Numbered from the stretch's first letter, positions 1 through 5,574 are shown. The stretch is 6,094 nt of DNA from Bacillota bacterium (GCA_023443925.1 JAEZSL010000030.1:1-6094), one strand, 5' to 3'. The notes: generated by a model not told the origin, from the letters alone. Translations and numbers: made by a program.

Positions 1-347
1 TCTTTATGGAGATGCAGTGGATCAATTCAAACAGCATTCACAGCGGTGAATATTTCCACGGTCCTTTTGAAATCACAGATGCAAACATACCGTTTGTAAT
101 CCAGATTTCAGAAGGCTCAACCCGTGAATTGGATGAGCGGGCACTGAAGTTTTTAACTACATATGCGAAACGCATCGAAGTACTGGATGCGAAAGATCTT
201 GGACTTTCCACCATCGATTCGTCTGTCGTTGATTACTTCAATCATTCGTTGTTTAACAATGTATATCCGGTTTACAACCAGGCCCTGGCTATCGTACGTG
301 AGCATCCGTTATCAACCCGCCGCTATATGTGGAAGGTTGAGTATTAA
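1..347 (+). CDS. SIS-domain Amadori-compound deglycase, FrlB/FraB-like (3' end only)
   Basis: This is the last 114 codons of a gene that begins upstream of the window; the frame is already open at base 3 and stops with TAA at 345-347. FrlB/FraB enzymes split 6-phosphorylated Amadori compounds into glucose 6-phosphate and an amino acid or amine. The piece matches the C-terminal end of E. coli FrlB as I remember it: a MEMQW segment, then HSGEYFHGPFEI, then TRELDERALKFL, and a terminal RRY...VEY. A Glu (codon 9-11) and a His (codon 57-59) lie 16 residues apart, the same spacing as the Glu and His reported as catalytic in Salmonella FraB (my recollection: E214 and H230). The substrate cannot be read from this fragment. 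About 585 bases and a terminator-like hairpin separate it from the next gene, so it probably ends its own transcript. A general SIS-domain aminosugar isomerase is the alternative, but the C-terminal match favours a deglycase. Confidence 0.82.
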   Translation, partial: FMEMQWINSNSIHSGEYFHGPFEITDANIPFVIQISEGSTRELDERALKFLTTYAKRIEVLDAKDLGLSTIDSSVVDYFNHSLFNNVYPVYNQALAIVREHPLSTRRYMWKVEY

Positions 348-373
348 TATGTATCAATATCCGAATGTAAGGT

Positions 374-390
374 CATTTCCGTCGGAAATG
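374..390 (+). repeat. Perfect inverted repeat just after the SIS gene
   Basis: CATTTCCG (374-381) and CGGAAATG (383-390) are exact reverse complements around a single T. In RNA this would fold as a 7-bp stem closed by a 3-nt GTC loop. It lies 27 bases after the stop codon. No U tract follows, so it is more likely a 3' end-protecting hairpin or a protein-binding palindrome than a terminator. Confidence 0.45.
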
Positions 391-394
391 GAAT

Positions 395-421
395 TGCTGC
401 GGCTGGAATAAATTCGCAGCA
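395..421 (+). repeat. Second inverted repeat downstream of the SIS gene
   Basis: TGCTGCG (395-401) pairs with CGCAGCA (415-421) around a 13-nt loop, giving a 7-bp GC-rich stem. The following bases, CTTTG, contain only a short T run. Together with the palindrome at 374-390 it makes a tandem hairpin 3' end, which could act as a weak terminator or stabilise the upstream message. Alternatively GAATT at 391-395 can pair with AATTC at 411-415. Confidence 0.35.
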
Positions 422-555
422 CTTTGTATAAGCTGTCGATTAGGTATATGGAACCGGAAGCAGCGGGGAACTGAATTTTAATATATTGCCCTTTAAATCT
501 AAATACAACGGACTATGACAGGGGAATGAATTGTTTTGAATACTGTATATTTACG

Positions 556-581
556 GCGGTGTCTGATAAAGACACCGCTTT
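556..581 (+). terminator. Terminator-like stem-loop
   Basis: GCGGTGTC (556-563) and GACACCGC (571-578) are perfectly complementary. T564-A570 can add a ninth pair, leaving a 5-nt GATAA loop. TTT follows at 579-581, then the run is broken by CG. The stem is strong but the U tract is short, so this is a moderate call. It sits about 210 bases past the first gene and about 130 bases before the first promoter candidate, a sensible place to separate two transcripts. Confidence 0.5.
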
Positions 582-708
582 CGTATGCATTCAAAGTAAT
601 CTAATTAAGTAATAAATGACAAATGTATTATATTGTATTGTTTTTATTGAAAACAACTAAAAATCATGTTCAAATCTTGTGCAATTAAGACAAAATAATT
701 AATGACTA

Positions 709-737
709 TTGACATAAACTTTAATTGATTGTATTAT
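709..737 (+). promoter_or_regulatory. Candidate sigma-A promoter P1 for the Dcu-led operon
   Basis: A perfect -35 box, TTGACA (709-714), is followed after exactly 17 bases by TATTAT (732-737), a 5 of 6 match to the -10 consensus. Transcription would start near 743-745, giving a leader of about 190 nt before the carrier gene. This is the best promoter in the gap, and its predicted start coincides with the centre of the palindrome at 737-751. Confidence 0.65.
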
Positions 738-751
738 TGTATTAAATACAA
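737..751. promoter_or_regulatory. Perfect 15-base palindrome, probable repressor operator
   Basis: TTGTATTAAATACAA is a perfect inverted repeat of two 7-base arms around a central A. It overlaps the last base of the P1 -10 box and covers the predicted transcription start, the position where a bound repressor would block initiation. The spacing and AT-rich form resemble operators of GntR-family regulators, which control frl and fra loci elsewhere. No regulator is encoded in this window, so the family is an inference. Further TTGTATT copies lie at 633-639, 729-735 and 802-808. Confidence 0.5.
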
Positions 752-781
752 AGCAATACATTTGAATGCAAACATAAAAAG

Positions 782-810
782 TTCATAATCAGAAATTGCT
801 TTTGTATTAT
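782..810 (+). promoter_or_regulatory. Weaker second promoter candidate P2
   Basis: TTCATA (782-787, 4 of 6 to the -35 consensus) is spaced 17 bases from TATTAT (805-810, 5 of 6). An overlapping TATAAT at 808-813 is a perfect -10 hexamer but has no good -35 at 17 bases. The 9-mer TTGTATTAT occurs identically at the P1 and P2 -10 regions, 73 bases apart. A GTGCGCAC palindrome (823-830) lies at the predicted start region. Chance matches are common in DNA this AT-rich. Confidence 0.35.
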
Positions 811-932
811 AATGTTCAGGATGTGCGCACCATCTTAGAAACGTGTATAAATACTGAAAATTTAAGGGGAATGGTATTTCTTTCAAAAGGTTTGTAAAAA
901 ATAAATATTACTCATAAGAGGAGGTTAAATTT

Positions 933-2252
933 ATGTTCTGGATAGAATTGCTTATTGTCCTGGCTATAATTTTCTGGGGTGTCCGCAAGGGGGGAACTTT
1001 CCTGGCCATGGCCGGCGGTGTCGGTATGTTGATTATGACTTTTGTATTACGTGTAAAGCCTTCAGATCCACCAGTTACGGTTATTTTAATTATGATCGCA
1101 GTAATCTGCGCAGCGTCTACAATGCAGGCTTGCGGCGGTCTGGAGTTTATGGTTAAGCTGGCAGAAAAGATTCTTCGCAAAAATCCGCAGATGATCACGA
1201 TTCTAGCTCCGGTGGTTGCTTATTTATTTACATTTATGTGTGGTACCGGTCATATTGTTTACAGTCTGCTTCCGGTTATTAATGAAATATCCATAGATAC
1301 CGGTGTTCGGCCGGAACGGCCCATATCTGCTTCCATCGTTTCTTCCCAGCAGGCAATCACAGCCTGCCCCATCGCTGCAGCTACTGTTGCTATTCTTGCT
1401 TTTATGGCTGATTCACCTTATACGTCAGTAAACCTTTTCACCTTGCTGATCGTATGTGTTCCCGCAACCCTAATCGGAACAATTGCAGCAGCATTTTCCG
1501 TAATTAAAAAGGGCAGGGAATTAGCAGATGACCCGGGCTTCCAGGCTCGTGTAGCTGCCGGATTGATTGAGGATTTCTCAAAGAAACAAACGGAAGAAAA
1601 ACCTGCTACAAAAAATGCAAAGATTTCCGTAGCAATTTTCTTAAGCGGAATGGTATTGATTGTCTTATTAGGTGCCTTCAAAGCCATAGTTCCGACATTT
1701 GCGGACGGCTCCGCATTACCAATGACTTCGGTAATTGAGATCTTTATGCTGGTTGCAGCAGCTATTATGGTAATTGCCTGCAAGCTTGACAGCGATAAGA
1801 TTTTGGATCAGCCGGTTTTTCGTACTGGTATGTTTGCAGTTGTTTTAGCGTTTGGACTCTGCTGGCTGGTAAATACATTTATTGGAGATCAATCTTCGTT
1901 TATTACTGACAATATGTCCGCCTTAACGAATCAGTATCCCTGGATCTACATAATTGCTGTATTTATCGTTGGTGCGATTACAACCAGTCAGTCTTCTACC
2001 ACAATGATTATGGTTCCTATTGGTATTGCTTTAGGTCTTCCGGCTAATATAATAGTTGCCGGATGGATTGCCTGCTCCTCCAATTATTTTATACCGGCCT
2101 CAGGTCAGTGTGTTGCTGCTCTTGCCTTTGATTCTGCTGGTACTACAAAGATTGGAAAATTTGTTTTAAATCATAGCTACATGGTTCCTGGTTTGGTTTG
2201 TACCGTTGTTTCTGTCCTGGTTGCCATTGGTCTTGGTGCAATCGTCTTTTAA
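933..2252 (+). CDS. Dcu-family (DcuA/DcuB-like) anion transporter, probably for an Amadori compound or related substrate
   Basis: This is a 439-residue polytopic membrane protein of the anaerobic C4-dicarboxylate transporter family, normal in length (E. coli DcuB is about 446). Hydrophobic segments fill the protein except for a polar loop near residues 192-228, the usual central loop. Family landmarks are LRKNP (81-85), CGTGH (103-107), GVRPERP (124-130), a SQ pair at 352-353 and GTTKIGKFVLNHS near 403-415. It resembles DcuB more than DcuA, for instance in CGTGHIVY and NHS..VPGL. The DcuB segment PTYPSD is replaced by PASGQC (388-393), and the position of DcuB Lys353 is Ala348. In E. coli these sites matter for substrate sensing with DcuS. 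GAGGAGGT at 918-925, 7 bases before the ATG, supports this start. Its place at the head of an Amadori-type operon, like the Dcu relative FraA in Salmonella, suggests import of a fructose-amino acid; a dicarboxylate/amino acid antiporter remains possible. Confidence 0.88.
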   Translation: MFWIELLIVLAIIFWGVRKGGTFLAMAGGVGMLIMTFVLRVKPSDPPVTVILIMIAVICAASTMQACGGLEFMVKLAEKILRKNPQMITILAPVVAYLFTFMCGTGHIVYSLLPVINEISIDTGVRPERPISASIVSSQQAITACPIAAATVAILAFMADSPYTSVNLFTLLIVCVPATLIGTIAAAFSVIKKGRELADDPGFQARVAAGLIEDFSKKQTEEKPATKNAKISVAIFLSGMVLIVLLGAFKAIVPTFADGSALPMTSVIEIFMLVAAAIMVIACKLDSDKILDQPVFRTGMFAVVLAFGLCWLVNTFIGDQSSFITDNMSALTNQYPWIYIIAVFIVGAITTSQSSTTMIMVPIGIALGLPANIIVAGWIACSSNYFIPASGQCVAALAFDSAGTTKIGKFVLNHSYMVPGLVCTVVSVLVAIGLGAIVF

Positions 2253-2280
2253 TAACAAGTGTAAATTGATAAATTCTTTA

Positions 2281-2336
2281 CCGGATCGCAGCTGGTGTTG
2301 ATGTTAAAGGTTATACAGGCTTCGGCTGTGGTCCGG
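2281..2336 (+). other. Structured intercistronic RNA element between the transporter and the epimerase gene
   Basis: The 110-base gap contains an outer stem, CCGGATC (2281-2287) with GGTCCGG (2330-2336), including one G-U pair. Nested inside is a hairpin, ACAGGC-TTCG-GCTGT (2315-2329), with one bulged G and a C(UUCG)G tetraloop, an especially stable loop type. It ends 13 bases before the ribosome binding site of the next gene. No U tract follows, so a processing, stability or translation-control role is likelier than termination. Evidence is manual pairing only. Confidence 0.35.
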
Positions 2337-2349
2337 ATTTGTGAATTAT

Positions 2350-2355
2350 GGAGGT
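2350..2355 (+). promoter_or_regulatory. Ribosome binding site that fixes the epimerase start
   Basis: GGAGGT lies 7 bases before the ATG at 2363. The upstream in-frame ATG at 2348 overlaps this site and has no ribosome binding site of its own, so the shorter protein is preferred. Confidence 0.8.
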
Positions 2356-2362
2356 TATTCTT

Positions 2363-3178
2363 ATGAAATTTGCTCCTATGAACTATCATTATCTGCGTTA
2401 TCCCATAACTAAGTTTCTTGATAAGATAGAAAGCTCTCCCTTTGATTGTATCGATCTTTATTGTTCTGCACCTCAGTTTAATATCTTTGATTATCCCCTG
2501 GGCCGCCTGATCGAACTGGAGAAAGAGCTTCGCCGCCGTCATTTAAGCGTTATTGCTATGACACCGGAAAACTGCACCTATCCCGTTAATTTTTGCACTC
2601 AGGATATAATAACAAGAGAATCAAGTCTTCGTTATTATCAGAGGGCAATTGATACCGCTGAATTTTTTGAGTGTCCCACACTACAGATTAGTACCGGCTT
2701 TGGATACTTTGATGCCTCAAAGGAGGAGGCCTGGAAGCATTGTATGGAATCTTTGGCGCAGCTTGCGGTCTACTGCGAAAAGAAGCAGGTTACTCTTTTA
2801 CTTGAGGAATTAAAAGTTACAACTACAAATGTTTTAGTTACCAGTAAGGATCTGGCAAAGATGATTGATGAGATTGGTTCACCCAATGTGGCCGGAATGC
2901 TTGACCTGGATCAGATGACCTATGCAGAAGAAACAGTAGCAGATTATTTTAATAATCTGGGTGATAAACTTCGGCATATCCATTTTAATGACCGTGGGCA
3001 TACCGTTCCCGGAGATGCTGATTTCCCCATGAAAGATTATTTTGATGCAATTAAGTCACAGGAATATGAGGGGGCGTGTTCCTTTGAGATATGTGACCGC
3101 CGCTATTATTGTGATCCCGATAAGGCAATCGATGACATTGTTGTATGGCTTAAGAACAATACGGATGAACTGAAGTAA
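2363..3178 (+). CDS. frlC: Sugar epimerase/isomerase, FrlC-like (xylose isomerase-type TIM barrel)
   Basis: This 271-residue cytoplasmic protein belongs to the AP endonuclease family 2 / xylose isomerase-like TIM barrels. It matches remembered E. coli FrlC (276 residues) along most of its length: TPEN..YP.N (67-76), RES near 85-87, YFNNLGDKLRHIHF (195-208) and YEG...FEI (235-243). E. coli FrlC interconverts psicoselysine and fructoselysine at C3, so that isomer can enter the Amadori pathway. The four expected metal ligands can be placed at Glu148 (LLLEEL), Asp181 (MLDLD), His207 (HIHFND) and Glu242 (FEIC). The start at 2363 is chosen because GGAGGT at 2350-2355 is correctly spaced and because MKF then aligns with the FrlC N-terminus; a start at 2348 would add five residues. 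It follows the carrier gene by 110 bases and probably shares its transcript. The conjugated amine is unknown, and a different ketose 3-epimerase activity is possible. Confidence 0.8.
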   Translation: MKFAPMNYHYLRYPITKFLDKIESSPFDCIDLYCSAPQFNIFDYPLGRLIELEKELRRRHLSVIAMTPENCTYPVNFCTQDIITRESSLRYYQRAIDTAEFFECPTLQISTGFGYFDASKEEAWKHCMESLAQLAVYCEKKQVTLLLEELKVTTTNVLVTSKDLAKMIDEIGSPNVAGMLDLDQMTYAEETVADYFNNLGDKLRHIHFNDRGHTVPGDADFPMKDYFDAIKSQEYEGACSFEICDRRYYCDPDKAIDDIVVWLKNNTDELK

Positions 3179-3413
3179 ATATATCATAAAATGTAGTATT
3201 TTGGTCCTTTGATCTATGAATGGAAATATAAGAAGAATATCGGTCAGAAATGAAAAATTGTTCGGACATTGTAGAGGATTCTGTTAGTAGACATATGACA
3301 GGAACCTCAGAAATTATATATTTAAGATTTTGAAATTGATTGATATAAGAGTAAATCCGAATACGTATCGATGGATTTCTCTTAAGAATAAGAACGAACG
3401 GAGGCATCTGATA
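3179..3413 (+). other. 235-base intercistronic gap with one stem-loop and at most a weak promoter
   Basis: This is the largest gap inside the gene run and contains no convincing gene. GAGGATTCTG (3274-3283) can pair with CAGGAACCTC (3299-3308) around a 15-nt loop, with one A-A mismatch and one G-U pair. No T tract follows, so it is not a typical terminator. A TATAAG at 3344-3349 has a poor -35 partner (TTTAAG, 3321-3326). The frame of the next gene stays open back to an ATG at 3330, but that upstream part has no ribosome binding site and is not family-like. Confidence 0.4.
3400..3404 (+). promoter_or_regulatory. Ribosome binding site that fixes the amidohydrolase start
   Basis: GGAGG lies 9 bases before the ATG at 3414. 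The protein then begins MVIDTHIHP, the canonical start of the metal-binding HxH strand in this family. The in-frame ATG at 3330 would add 28 atypical residues. Confidence 0.82.
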
Positions 3414-4265
3414 ATGGTTATAGATACACATATTCATCCGGCACTATTTTCACCAATATGCAAGGACAGGCAGCGATTTAATATGCGCTGTGATGAGATG
3501 AATTATCATCTTATGAGTCCGTCGGGAATTGATTTGCTGAAAAAGCAGTATGCACTTGCAGATATACAGAGGGCTTTTTTACTTCCGGAGGACTGCTCTG
3601 CGGAAACCGGAATTCCGTCCATATCAAACCATGAGATTGCAGAACTTGTTTCCTGTGATCCGGACTTTTTTTACGGCTTCGCTTCTGTAGACCCGCGAAA
3701 TGAAAATGCCTGGGAGGAGCTGGAAAGGGCCTTTGATACTTTGCAGCTTAAAGGACTGGCAATTAATACGGCGAGACTTCAGATGTACCCTTATGATAAG
3801 AAATTAATTAAATTGTATGAAATTTGCAGGAATTATAACAAACCAATTATATTTCATGCGGGATTTTGTTTGGAAAGAAATGCATTAGCCCGCTATTCCC
3901 GTCCCGCAGACTTTGAGGATGTACTGTATCAATATCCCGAAATAAATATCTGTCTTACACATTTTGGCTGGCCCTGGGTACAGGAAACAGCGGCCTTGCT
4001 GCTCAAATATGACAATGCCTTTGCCAATACGGCATTGATGAATTTTGACAGTCCTTATCAGATCTATCATAAAGTATTTAAAGAAGATATGGGCGAGTAC
4101 TGGGTGGAACATAATATTTCGGATAAAATCATGTTTGGCTCCGATTCCCCCAGAATCCGTCCGGTGCGAAGCAAGAGAGGATTGGACAGTCTTAACTTTA
4201 GTTCCGATACCTTGGAGAAAATATATTACAAAAACGCACAGAGATTTCTTGGAATGGAGGCGTGA
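3414..4265 (+). CDS. Metal-dependent hydrolase or decarboxylase, Amidohydrolase_2 type
   Basis: This 283-residue cytoplasmic TIM-barrel protein belongs to the amidohydrolase superfamily, closest in style to the Amidohydrolase_2 / ACMSD-like group. The metal site is complete: His6 and His8 in DTHIHP, His148 in PIIFHAG, His183 in LTHFGWPW and Asp244 in MFGSDSP. The usual FYGFASVDP segment (86-94) and the KGLAIN strand (113-118) are also present. Members hydrolyse amides or lactones or decarboxylate aromatic and unsaturated acids, so the reaction cannot be named from sequence. The start at 3414 is set by GGAGG at 3400-3404 and the family-typical N-terminus. Its last codons contain the ribosome binding site of the YjbQ gene, and the two coding regions are only 4 bases apart, so the pair is probably translated together. 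No amidohydrolase is part of the standard frl pathway. Salmonella fra has an asparaginase from a different family, so this could be a non-homologous replacement or a separate step. Confidence 0.8.
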   Translation: MVIDTHIHPALFSPICKDRQRFNMRCDEMNYHLMSPSGIDLLKKQYALADIQRAFLLPEDCSAETGIPSISNHEIAELVSCDPDFFYGFASVDPRNENAWEELERAFDTLQLKGLAINTARLQMYPYDKKLIKLYEICRNYNKPIIFHAGFCLERNALARYSRPADFEDVLYQYPEINICLTHFGWPWVQETAALLLKYDNAFANTALMNFDSPYQIYHKVFKEDMGEYWVEHNISDKIMFGSDSPRIRPVRSKRGLDSLNFSSDTLEKIYYKNAQRFLGMEA

Positions 4266-4269
4266 GTAA

Positions 4270-4710
4270 ATGGAATTTATCTTAAAGGAAGTTGCAGTAT
4301 GTGCGGATAAAGAATTTGAGATGATTAAGATTACTGAAGAAGTAAGAGATATCATTAAAGGCAGCGGAGTTAAAAATGGAGTGGTATTTGTTATAACAGA
4401 GCATACAACAACGGGAATCACGGTAAATGAGAGCCTGCCCTGTGTGGAAACTGACATTATGGAAACCTTAGACCGGCTGGCACCTGAAAACTATCCGTAT
4501 AACCATAACCATTATCTCCCGACTTACGGAACCATTGGAGGTAATGCACCTGGTCATTTGAAATCCTTATTGACCGGTAATCATTGCGTATTTCCGATAA
4601 TGGATGGGAAGTTGAAGCTGGGCCATGCCGCAGATATCTATTTCTGTGAATATGACGGCATTAAAAACCGGCACTTTATGGTTTATATAATGGGGGAAAG
4701 AGAGGAATAG
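4270..4710 (+). CDS. yjbQ: YjbQ-family protein (UPF0047)
   Basis: This 146-residue protein is a single-domain member of the YjbQ/UPF0047 family, at the usual length. Family landmarks are EHTTTGITVNE (44-54), Asp62, the GGNAPGHLKSLL segment (91-102) with His96, and GKLKLG followed by DIYFCEYDG (113-130). E. coli YjbQ has been linked to weak thiamine phosphate synthase activity, but the true role of the family is unsettled. In this protein the family's usual GTWQ-type motif reads GHAA (118-121), and the Arg-rich stretch after DG is only partly kept (KNRH). GGAGG at 4256-4260, 9 bases before the ATG, lies inside the end of the amidohydrolase gene. The kinase gene starts 3 bases after the stop. 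Its tight fit between a hydrolase and a sugar kinase suggests a small-molecule catalytic role in the same pathway rather than thiamine synthesis. The family call is strong and the function is open. Confidence 0.88.
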   Translation: MEFILKEVAVCADKEFEMIKITEEVRDIIKGSGVKNGVVFVITEHTTTGITVNESLPCVETDIMETLDRLAPENYPYNHNHYLPTYGTIGGNAPGHLKSLLTGNHCVFPIMDGKLKLGHAADIYFCEYDGIKNRHFMVYIMGEREE

Positions 4711-4713
4711 AGA

Positions 4714-5502
4714 ATGAAGAGAGCAATTGCAATGGCTGACAATTGTATTGATGTCTATTATAAACTCGACCGCTATTATCTGACGGGAAACAGTATTGAT
4801 TTCGCCCTGAATTATAAAGATTTAGGAGGCGATGTGACGGAAATGACCATTCTGGGAAATGATGTCTTTGCCATGGCTTTGTCAGAGAGGCTGAAAGAGA
4901 AAGAGATTTCGCTGCGTGTCATTAAACAGGTCGGCCGTCCTACCGGCATGGCTACTATGGATATTGAAGAGGGAGACAAAAAGCATCTGCATTTTGAAGG
5001 AAATGCCATGGAATTGATTGAACTCTCCGAGGAGGACCTGGAGTTTGTAAAACAGTTTGACATTGTATATGCGGAGCGATGGGCAAAAATAGACCGTTAT
5101 ATCAGGAAGCTAAAGCAGCCCGGACAGATTTGGGTTTACGATTTTTCAAAGCGGCTGGAACTGGAAAGTAACGATGCCATATTACCTTATATCGATTATG
5201 CATTCTTTTCCTATGACAGGGATGATGATTATATCAGAAATTTTATGATCAAAACAAAACAGAAAGGAACCGGCTGCGTCATAGCAATGCTTGGCGAATA
5301 CGGCAGCCTTGCCTATGACGGTAATCAATTCTACGAATTGAATGCCGAAAAAGTTCCGGTAGTTAATACGGTAGGAGCCGGTGATTCTTATATCGCGGCA
5401 TTTACCTATGGAGTCAGTTTGGGTGAAACCATTACAGAATGCATGCTTCGGGGTAAAAACCGGGCAACACAGATTATTCAGCAGTTTAACCCATATATTT
5501 AA
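4714..5502 (+). CDS. frlD: PfkB-family sugar kinase, FrlD/FraD-like
   Basis: This 262-residue cytoplasmic ATP-dependent kinase matches remembered E. coli FrlD (261 residues) end to end: MADNCIDVY at the N-terminus (7-15), LSEEDLEFVKQFDIVYA (104-120), VYDFSKR (141-147), LGEYGS (193-198) and NTVGAGDSYIAAF (218-230). Asp224 in the GAGD motif is the expected catalytic base. FrlD and FraD phosphorylate the sugar of fructose-amine compounds at C6, making the substrate for the SIS deglycase. The PfkB signature 1 block reads TGNSIDFA (24-31) where FrlD has GGNAVNVA, so a Gly and a usually conserved Asn are replaced by Thr24 and Asp29. This may tune the sugar pocket. The start is supported by AGAGGA at 4701-4706, and the stop of the YjbQ gene is 3 bases upstream. 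The locus fits a 6-kinase for an Amadori compound; a general ribokinase-type sugar kinase is the alternative. Confidence 0.85.
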   Translation: MKRAIAMADNCIDVYYKLDRYYLTGNSIDFALNYKDLGGDVTEMTILGNDVFAMALSERLKEKEISLRVIKQVGRPTGMATMDIEEGDKKHLHFEGNAMELIELSEEDLEFVKQFDIVYAERWAKIDRYIRKLKQPGQIWVYDFSKRLELESNDAILPYIDYAFFSYDRDDDYIRNFMIKTKQKGTGCVIAMLGEYGSLAYDGNQFYELNAEKVPVVNTVGAGDSYIAAFTYGVSLGETITECMLRGKNRATQIIQQFNPYI

Positions 5503-5574
5503 GAAAAATGCCTGGTATGAAGGATATAGATAAATCGAAACTATATGTTTAAAATAGATAGAGGAGAAAAAACA

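Larger units (their letters stand above)
348..932 (+). other. 585-base intergenic region, no gene supported
   Basis: This long gap divides the first SIS gene from the Dcu-led operon. Its first third holds two inverted repeats just after the stop codon; a terminator-like stem-loop follows near 556-578. From about 600 on the DNA becomes very AT-rich and carries two promoter candidates, a perfect palindrome and several copies of the heptamer TTGTATT. A 20-codon open frame at 349-411 and a 28-codon one at 526-612 lack a properly spaced ribosome binding site and resemble nothing I recognise, so I do not call them genes. The predicted leader from the first promoter to the carrier start is about 190 nt, but I recognise no known riboswitch class in it. 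Confidence 0.75.

Noticed and set aside
163..175. ATGCGAAACGCAT inverted repeat, considered as a catabolite-repression (cre) site
   Set aside because: It lies inside coding sequence, is poorly matched to the cre consensus, and is far from any promoter candidate.
349..411. 20-codon open frame directly after the first SIS gene
   Set aside because: No well-spaced ribosome binding site and no recognisable similarity; much of it is made of the two inverted repeats.
526..612. 28-codon open frame starting after AGGGG
   Set aside because: The AGGGG is only one base from the ATG, too close for ribosome binding, and the frame runs through the terminator-like hairpin.
603..706. Imperfect direct repeat AATTAAG...AATGAC at 603-620 and 683-706
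   Set aside because: The spacing inside the two copies differs (18 versus 24 bases) and the motif is simple AT-rich sequence, so chance is a sufficient explanation.
1418..1783. Open frame of 121 codons on the minus strand inside the carrier gene
   Set aside because: It is fully antisense to the Dcu-family gene, and its low-complexity Ile/Ala/Thr content mirrors the hydrophobic codons of the other strand.
3885..4457. Open frame of 190 codons on the minus strand
   Set aside because: It lies opposite the well-supported amidohydrolase and YjbQ genes, has no recognisable family features, and is the kind of long antisense frame that chance produces.
5527..5555. Possible promoter before the second SIS gene (TAGATA-17-TAAAAT)
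   Set aside because: The -35 match is weak, the gap is only 72 bases, and no terminator precedes it; cotranscription with the kinase gene is simpler.
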